A DNA stretch of 10,000 nt from an uncultured Flavobacteriales bacterium. GTDB lineage: Bacteria > Bacteroidota > Bacteroidia > Flavobacteriales > UBA7430. Numbering within the stretch: the stretch's first letter is position 1; each line of letters opens with the position of its first letter. The stretch spans positions 1 to 10,000 of the forward strand of contig CAJWJW010000036.1 of NCBI GenBank assembly GCA_913041775.1, given 5' to 3'. A program made the translations under genes and the position numbers. A model generated the notes under the pieces. That model saw only the letters and a program-made list of their open reading frames with translations. It was not told the origin of the DNA and did not search any database. Positions 7,301 to 10,000 of this stretch are shown in pieces.

Positions 7301-8717
7301 CAAAACCCCAGAAGTCTGTTCCCGAAATACCGTACATTTTTTTATCGAAGCTACCACCAGCATTATTCGAGTAGAAAACTCCACCGTCGCAGGCAACCCA
7401 AAGGTCGTTTCCAAAATAACGCATATCGTGAATATCTGCGTGTATGTACTCGTCTTTTTCAGGATGCGACCATTTCGCTGGGCAGGTAAAAGTATCTCCA
7501 CCATCGGTAGAAATCCAATGCTGCACCCCAGCAATATGAATTGTGTTTGCATCTAAAGGATTTACAGCTAAGGCTACATCGTAATAGTATTGTCCGCCAT
7601 CGTCAGTACCCGTATCGCTCCATGCCATCGTATTAATATTTGTGGTCGAAGCAGGACCTCCAGGTTGAGCCCCACAGCATTTAAATTCCCAGTTGGCTCC
7701 TTGATCTTCACTAATATACACACCATATAAACCAGAACCTCCATTGGCAGCTCCTGTTGCGAGTGCTACAACTTTGTTAGGTGAGGCAGCACTTACGGCA
7801 ATTTCTGTACGTTTTTGCTCGTCTCCATCAGCTGGATTTGGCCATCCGTTTCCTATCTCTGTGAAACTAGATCCGTTGTCTGTAGATTTAAAAAATGAGG
7901 TCGAAGTACTGTTTACGCGGATCGCATAAATTACTTGGCCGTTTGTAGGATGAATTTCCATTTCTTGCCAAGAACCTGATTCTTCTTGGGTAAATGAGTT
8001 CCCATTATCAGTAGAATAATACAATCCCTGATCGGAGGCTACCCACAATTTTCCATTGTGGATCATAATTTCTTTGATACTTATACCAGAACTGAACTCA
8101 CCTGAACCTATATCGGTATGTGTTGAGCCACCATCGGTAGATTTGTATAAGGTTCCAGCACCTGAGAAATAGACAATATCTTCGTCAGAAGGATCTATTT
8201 CTACGGCGTATACAGAGCTTATAGGAAGCGATTTTGAAATACAAAACCAGTTTTCTCCTTTATCGTTAGAACGCCAAAATCCTGCGGTTGCAGTTCCTGC
8301 ATAAATAACATTGGTATTCGTTTGGGCTTGTTCTACACAATAAATATGTGCGGCTCCAGGAGCATAAGACCTACTAGCGGCATCAATATCGAAATCGAAA
8401 GGACCTCGTGGAATCCACATTGCTGCAGATTTGGTTGCTTTACTAGCATCTATGTATTTTTGTGTTGGCTTGGCAGAGGCTCTACTAATAGATCGTTGCC
8501 ATCTTTTGTAGTATTGCGTGTATTTGTTTTTTACAAAGGGATGCGTTTTATAATAGTCTTGGTAAGCCTTGGTAATTAATCCTGCATCTGGATTTTCTGT
8601 GTACATCAACTGTATCCATTGTGGATTGTTGTCGGTGCTCTGTGCATAGCGCATTTCTATTTGTGCAAAGGCACTACAACACAGTATGAAGGTTAAAGAA
8701 AGTAGAATTTTTTTCAT
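4329..8717 (-). CDS. Giant secreted BNR/Vps10-like propeller protein with PKD domain and T9SS sorting domain
   Basis: The 1,462-residue product has a signal peptide (MKKILLSLTFILCCSAFAQ, cleavage likely after Ala18). Residues about 100-775 form a beta-propeller region with roughly ten Asp-box motifs of the S-x-D-x-G-x-x-W/F type, at 150, 193, 235, 278, 336, 403, 450, 583, 630 and 689. This resembles BNR, Vps10/sortilin-like or GH74-like propellers. A PKD domain follows (about 785-868), then a jelly-roll region like MAM or cleaved-adhesin domains (about 878-1045), a calcium-binding-like GCIDSNATNYNANANI motif (1056-1071) and two GWNII repeats (about 1086-1245). A further beta-rich domain comes next (about 1255-1375), and a type A T9SS sorting domain lies at about 1380-1462 (AVPNPAKDQ, LELFDIIGN, LSAGSYLYQI). 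It is probably exported through T9SS to the surface or medium. Substrate and catalysis cannot be assigned: no sure catalytic acids are visible. It has its own terminator and is probably monocistronic. Confidence 0.93.
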   Translation of the reverse strand: MKKILLSLTFILCCSAFAQIEMRYAQSTDNNPQWIQLMYTENPDAGLITKAYQDYYKTHPFVKNKYTQYYKRWQRSISRASAKPTQKYIDASKATKSAAMWIPRGPFDFDIDAASRSYAPGAAHIYCVEQAQTNTNVIYAGTATAGFWRSNDKGENWFCISKSLPISSVYAVEIDPSDEDIVYFSGAGTLYKSTDGGSTHTDIGSGEFSSGISIKEIMIHNGKLWVASDQGLYYSTDNGNSFTQEESGSWQEMEIHPTNGQVIYAIRVNSTSTSFFKSTDNGSSFTEIGNGWPNPADGDEQKRTEIAVSAASPNKVVALATGAANGGSGLYGVYISEDQGANWEFKCCGAQPGGPASTTNINTMAWSDTGTDDGGQYYYDVALAVNPLDANTIHIAGVQHWISTDGGDTFTCPAKWSHPEKDEYIHADIHDMRYFGNDLWVACDGGVFYSNNAGGSFDKKMYGISGTDFWGFGAGFNDGEVMLGGTYHNGTMIKDHEVYEGGWICAEGGDNYRGFVNFADATKVYTDGGGRILPGDRTVGLGSFSMQYKPNASYIIGESSNLEFDPRSPNILYIGNETTLYKSYDNGASTTVLNDFGEKVTSVEVAWANPDYIYVATYAGWWDTKKMYRSTNAGSTWTDITPSSSVVNGQTWIPYDITISSDNENHIWMVRTSMYGTPSDGQGYDVFKSTNGGSSWTNWTTATLNDENITNIEHQRGSNGGVYIGTRQAVYYRDNSMSDWILYNNNLPLRTASTQLIPYYKEGILKNGTNQGVWEVDFYAESSPSAQIAADNFTINCTNNIVQFYNHSAMRTEGEEFLWSFQGGVPSSSTDENPMVYYANPGNFDVTLTVSDVNGTDTQTIANFIEFADLSLTEPNEMSQNFDSGEFPPTGWMLPEAAYSWQEIEITDANCEASSAAYVDNFSISQSGVEAGLLSPKVNLSTFDNATLSFNYAYARYASNYSDGLKVQVSTDCGATWATLWEAYGTALATVPDNSDWWEPTCGDWDNLNISLVEYANQTVNVQFVNVNGYGNSLFIDNVNFVNNDGSLDLINPILGCIDSNATNYNANANIDNGSCEYIAFGGQEINLNQGWNIISTYIIPTNPDLEMTLNEVVDQIVIVKDFLGNAYLPAWSFNAIGNISNYEGYQIKAASNCSFTVEGEIIAPENTTVPVEEGWNIIPYLRQNSANAELALEEVSDALVIVKDYLGSAYLPEWNFNGIGDFDAGQGYQLKASSAFDLQYISNNSEYRTATLKTINNKISRKEFTLNTGSNMQLLIPENAWNTAVSTGDEIYAYDAEGRLIGASKVTLPNTVICLWGDDVLTEEKEGLYAAEDVAYKLWTNGKEKEIQINTKQGNTYLQDQFSIASQITENVIESTLQLMDAVPNPAKDQTIIRFYIENDSQIQLELFDIIGNKALDLAKGSYSKGYHEFKIDVSKLSAGSYLYQIRCNMERKSKRLEIVK
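4983..5462 (-). repeat. Tandem duplicated 'GWNIIxx' domain inside the T9SS protein
   Basis: Two adjacent copies of about 75 residues (1086-1160 and 1170-1245) share a pattern: a GWNII motif, an acidic helix-like stretch, then IVIVKDFLGNAYLPAWSFN in the first copy and VIVKDYLGSAYLPEWNFN in the second, an IG-G/D turn, and EGYQIKAAS or QGYQLKASS. Similarity is strong in protein but DNA identity is only partial, so the duplication is old. I know of no function for this module. I have the impression that it recurs near the C-terminus of other flavobacterial T9SS substrates. Confidence 0.8.
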
Positions 8718-8841
8718 AGCTTATTTTTTCTAAGTCCTTTCGGACAAAATACGCCCCAATGTAAGGGTTTTGCCAGGACTATTAGTTATTTATATTGAAT
8801 CCTCAAATGGCCTGTTTTAAATTTAAAACACTGCTTCGAGT
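8718..8841 (-). promoter_or_regulatory. Leader/promoter region of the large T9SS gene
   Basis: This 124-bp gap lies between the alkC pseudogene stop and the ATG of the large gene. A near-match to the Bacteroidota -7 box, TATTTTG (8751-8745, one T short of TAnnTTTG), lies 27 bases before the ATG, without a well-placed -33 TTG. A short GC stem with a GAAA tetraloop (minus strand GTCC-GAAA-GGAC, 8745-8734) sits next to it. Promoter activity is plausible but not proven. Confidence 0.35.
8813..8830. repeat. Perfect 18-bp palindrome downstream of the alkC pseudogene
   Basis: TGTTTTAAATTTAAAACA is its own reverse complement. It starts 11 bases after the alkC stop and about 95 bases upstream of the large T9SS gene. 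It could be a dimeric regulator site or the remains of an AT-rich terminator. It has no GC core, so strong termination is unlikely. AT-only palindromes of this size can arise by chance. Confidence 0.55.
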
Positions 8842-9561
8842 TTATTTAGCTTTTCGTCTTATTTCTATAGCTTGTTTATGTCCTTTCTTTTCAGGATTTC
8901 TTAAAGCATGTCGAATCACCCATTTTAGTTCAGTACTAGCATTAACTAACCACTTTTCACAAATACCCAAAACTAAATCTAAATGATCTTTGGCTATATC
9001 TCCCAAATGATTGGCAACAATTCTTCTGACGTATAAATCGGGATCATTTTTTAAATGTTCTAAAATCCCTATAGTTGGACTTGGATCTTTTACAAAAGAG
9101 TCAATTTTTGTAGACTAAGGCAATCTAGGTCTTGTGCCTTCAGAACACAAGCGCCTTATGTGAGGATCTTCGTAATTCATCCATTTATATAGAACTTGCA
9201 GAGTTTTATGTTGCTCATTAACAATAAAGGGACGAATGGAAAATTCACAAGAGAATCGTTTTGTTAATTCGTATTGAGCATTCATCGAAATTTCAAAATA
9301 ATCAATTCCGTATTTTGCTACAAAATCGCAATGTGGCATGTAAAATAGTACTGCAAGTCCGTTACCCTCGGTCTCTTTTAATGGAGGAGTGAGAGACTTT
9401 AATATAATAGCAATAGCCTCTTATGATTCTGGTAAATGGGTATTCATTGCATCGGAAATATGTGCACTTCTTTGAGTAACGCTTAAGGCATCAATACCAT
9501 TCATGGCGTCCTCTATAAAAGCTTCTTTATTGAATAACGGATGCACGATGTAAGTTTTCAG
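8842..9561 (-). pseudogene. alkC: Decayed alkC-like DNA alkylation repair gene (5' end lost, two nonsense codons)
   Basis: One reading frame runs through the whole stretch and reads as an AlkC-type HEAT-repeat DNA glycosylase, an enzyme family that removes alkylated bases such as 3-methyladenine. Recognisable segments are FNKEAFIEDAMNGIDAL, RSAHISDAMNTHLPES, then a TAA (9423-9421), then TEGNGLAVLFYMPHCDFVAK, YFEISMNAQYELTKRFS, HIRRLCSEGTRPRLP, then a TAG (9117-9115) where the family normally has Trp, then IDSFVKDPSPTIGILEHLKN, LYVRRIVANHLGDIAKDH, ELKWVIRHALRNPEKKG and a natural-looking end IRRKAK followed by TAA. There are no frameshifts. The N-terminus before about 9561 is missing and is replaced by FISUMP-like sequence on the other strand. 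With two stops and no start the gene should be inactive, and the low decay suggests recent loss. AlkD-like is the less likely alternative family. Confidence 0.85.
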
Positions 9562-9774
9562 CTAACTGATTATTGGCCTTATTATTGGTCTTCTTGGTCG
9601 AGTGCTGACGACCCTATTAACGAGGCGGTTAACGTCGATTTAGATTCTGGCGACTGGGATTACGTCGGTCAGGACTATCAATTCAGGGTTCGTGCAATTC
9701 GTGCTTTTTTGTTATATAAAGGAAAGTTTTATGATTTCTTCAATGCTAAGCTCAAGCTTAATTCATCCAATTGA
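9562..9774 (+). pseudogene. 3' remnant of a FISUMP-type (Fibrobacter succinogenes major paralogous domain-like) gene
   Basis: The plus-strand frame contains YWPYYWSSWSSADD, then VNVDLDSGDWDY and YQFRVRAIRAF. This is the C-terminal pattern of FISUMP/DUF1566-like surface proteins, which end in a strand such as Y-x-V-R-A-V/I-R-A/S-F. Only about 50 residues of domain remain (to 9708). The upstream part, with the signal peptide and rest of the domain, is absent, and an in-frame TAA lies at 9535-9537. After IRAF, where such proteins normally stop, the frame continues 21 residues into the antisense of the aspS 3' end and stops at 9772-9774, so the original stop is altered. It is unlikely to be expressed. 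The family assignment rests on the short tail and is moderately secure. Confidence 0.6.
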
Positions 9775-10000
9775 ACATTGTCAATATTAGAAGGTGCGTC
9801 AATCATTACATCTCTACCCGAGTTGTTTTTAGGGAAGGCAATGAAATCGCGAATAGATTCTGCTCCGCCCATAATAGAACAAAGACGGTCTAAACCGAAA
9901 GCCAAACCACCATGTGGAGGGGCACCATATTCGAATGCGTTCATCAAGAAACCAAATTGCTCTTGTGCTTCGTCGTCTGTAAACCCTAGGTGTTGGAACA
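9729..10000 (-). CDS. aspS: Aspartyl-tRNA synthetase, C-terminal end (truncated by window edge)
   Basis: The visible 89 codons are the C-terminal end of a bacterial-type AspRS, a class II synthetase that charges tRNA(Asp) in the cytoplasm. Motif 3 of the class II active site is present as APPHGGLAFGLDRL. It is followed by the diagnostic SIRDFIAFPKNNSGRDVMID and a short C-terminal tail ending in LALKKS and TAA. The reading frame continues upstream to the window edge (FQHLGFTDDEAQEQFGF). No defect is seen. It converges with the FISUMP remnant, whose open frame overlaps the last codons. Confidence 0.97.
   Translation of the reverse strand, partial: FQHLGFTDDEAQEQFGFLMNAFEYGAPPHGGLAFGLDRLCSIMGGAESIRDFIAFPKNNSGRDVMIDAPSNIDNVQLDELSLSLALKKS

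Noticed and set aside
7268..7552. 94-codon minus-strand frame
   Set aside because: It lies wholly inside the large T9SS gene in another frame and has no start context or domain.
8663..8717. Lipoprotein signal in the T9SS protein (FILCC)
   Set aside because: Residues before the Cys do not fit a lipobox, while AFA-Q gives a normal signal peptidase I site, as expected for T9SS substrates.
8795..8986. 63-codon plus-strand frame
   Set aside because: Antisense of the alkC pseudogene, which explains the sequence much better.
9541..9561. ATG at 9541 as a true start of a small plus-strand gene
   Set aside because: The codons before about 9562 belong to the antisense of alkC; the ATG is a chance codon beside the deletion junction.
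1..10000. CRISPR array, tRNA/rRNA genes, intact IS element or defence island
   Set aside because: No regularly spaced direct repeats, cloverleaf or rRNA signatures, transposase motifs or nuclease/helicase clusters were found.

Overview
The window looks like a low-GC chromosome of a marine-type Flavobacteriia/Bacteroidota bacterium. Four observations support this. There is a tightly packed hemA-hemC-hemD run that appears to continue into hemE. A 1,462-residue secreted protein ends in a type A sorting domain of the Bacteroidota-specific type IX secretion system (T9SS). Two start-proximal motifs match the Bacteroidota -7 promoter consensus TAnnTTTG. Fragments of FISUMP-type and AlkC-type genes of a flavobacterial flavour are also present. 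The exact genus cannot be read from the sequence.

Layout. Positions 1-2862 (minus strand) hold an early tetrapyrrole operon: hemA (TTG start), hemC, hemD and the first codons of a probable hemE, with junctions of -4, 0 and +3 bases. HemA makes glutamate-1-semialdehyde from Glu-tRNA, HemC polymerises porphobilinogen, HemD closes the ring to uroporphyrinogen III, and HemE would decarboxylate it. A divergent intergenic region (2863-3026) carries a -7-like motif on each strand. It separates hemA from a plus-strand gene for a small outer-membrane beta-barrel-like protein (3027-3833). A 495-bp region without a convincing gene (3834-4328) follows. It holds a nested inverted repeat and, near its right end, a near-perfect bidirectional terminator serving the convergent genes on both sides.

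Positions 4329-8717 (minus) encode the giant T9SS substrate. In order it has a signal peptide, a BNR/Vps10-like propeller region with about ten Asp-boxes, a PKD domain, a jelly-roll (MAM/cleaved-adhesin-like) domain, a thrombospondin-3-like calcium motif, two copies of a 'GWNIIxx' repeat with no function I know, a further beta domain, and the T9SS sorting domain.

Positions 8842-9774 are a decay zone. An alkC-like DNA-alkylation-repair gene (minus) is readable in one frame but has two in-frame stop codons and no 5' end. It abuts the 3' remnant of a plus-strand FISUMP-like gene that has also lost its 5' end. One deletion through two divergent genes, removing both heads and the shared promoter region, explains this arrangement. 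The window ends with the C-terminal 89 codons of aspS (aspartyl-tRNA synthetase, minus).

I found no CRISPR array, RNA gene, intact transposase or multi-gene defence system. The most notable items are the alkC/FISUMP deletion scar, the HemA active-site deviations, the duplicated repeat in the T9SS protein, and the structured intergenic region.
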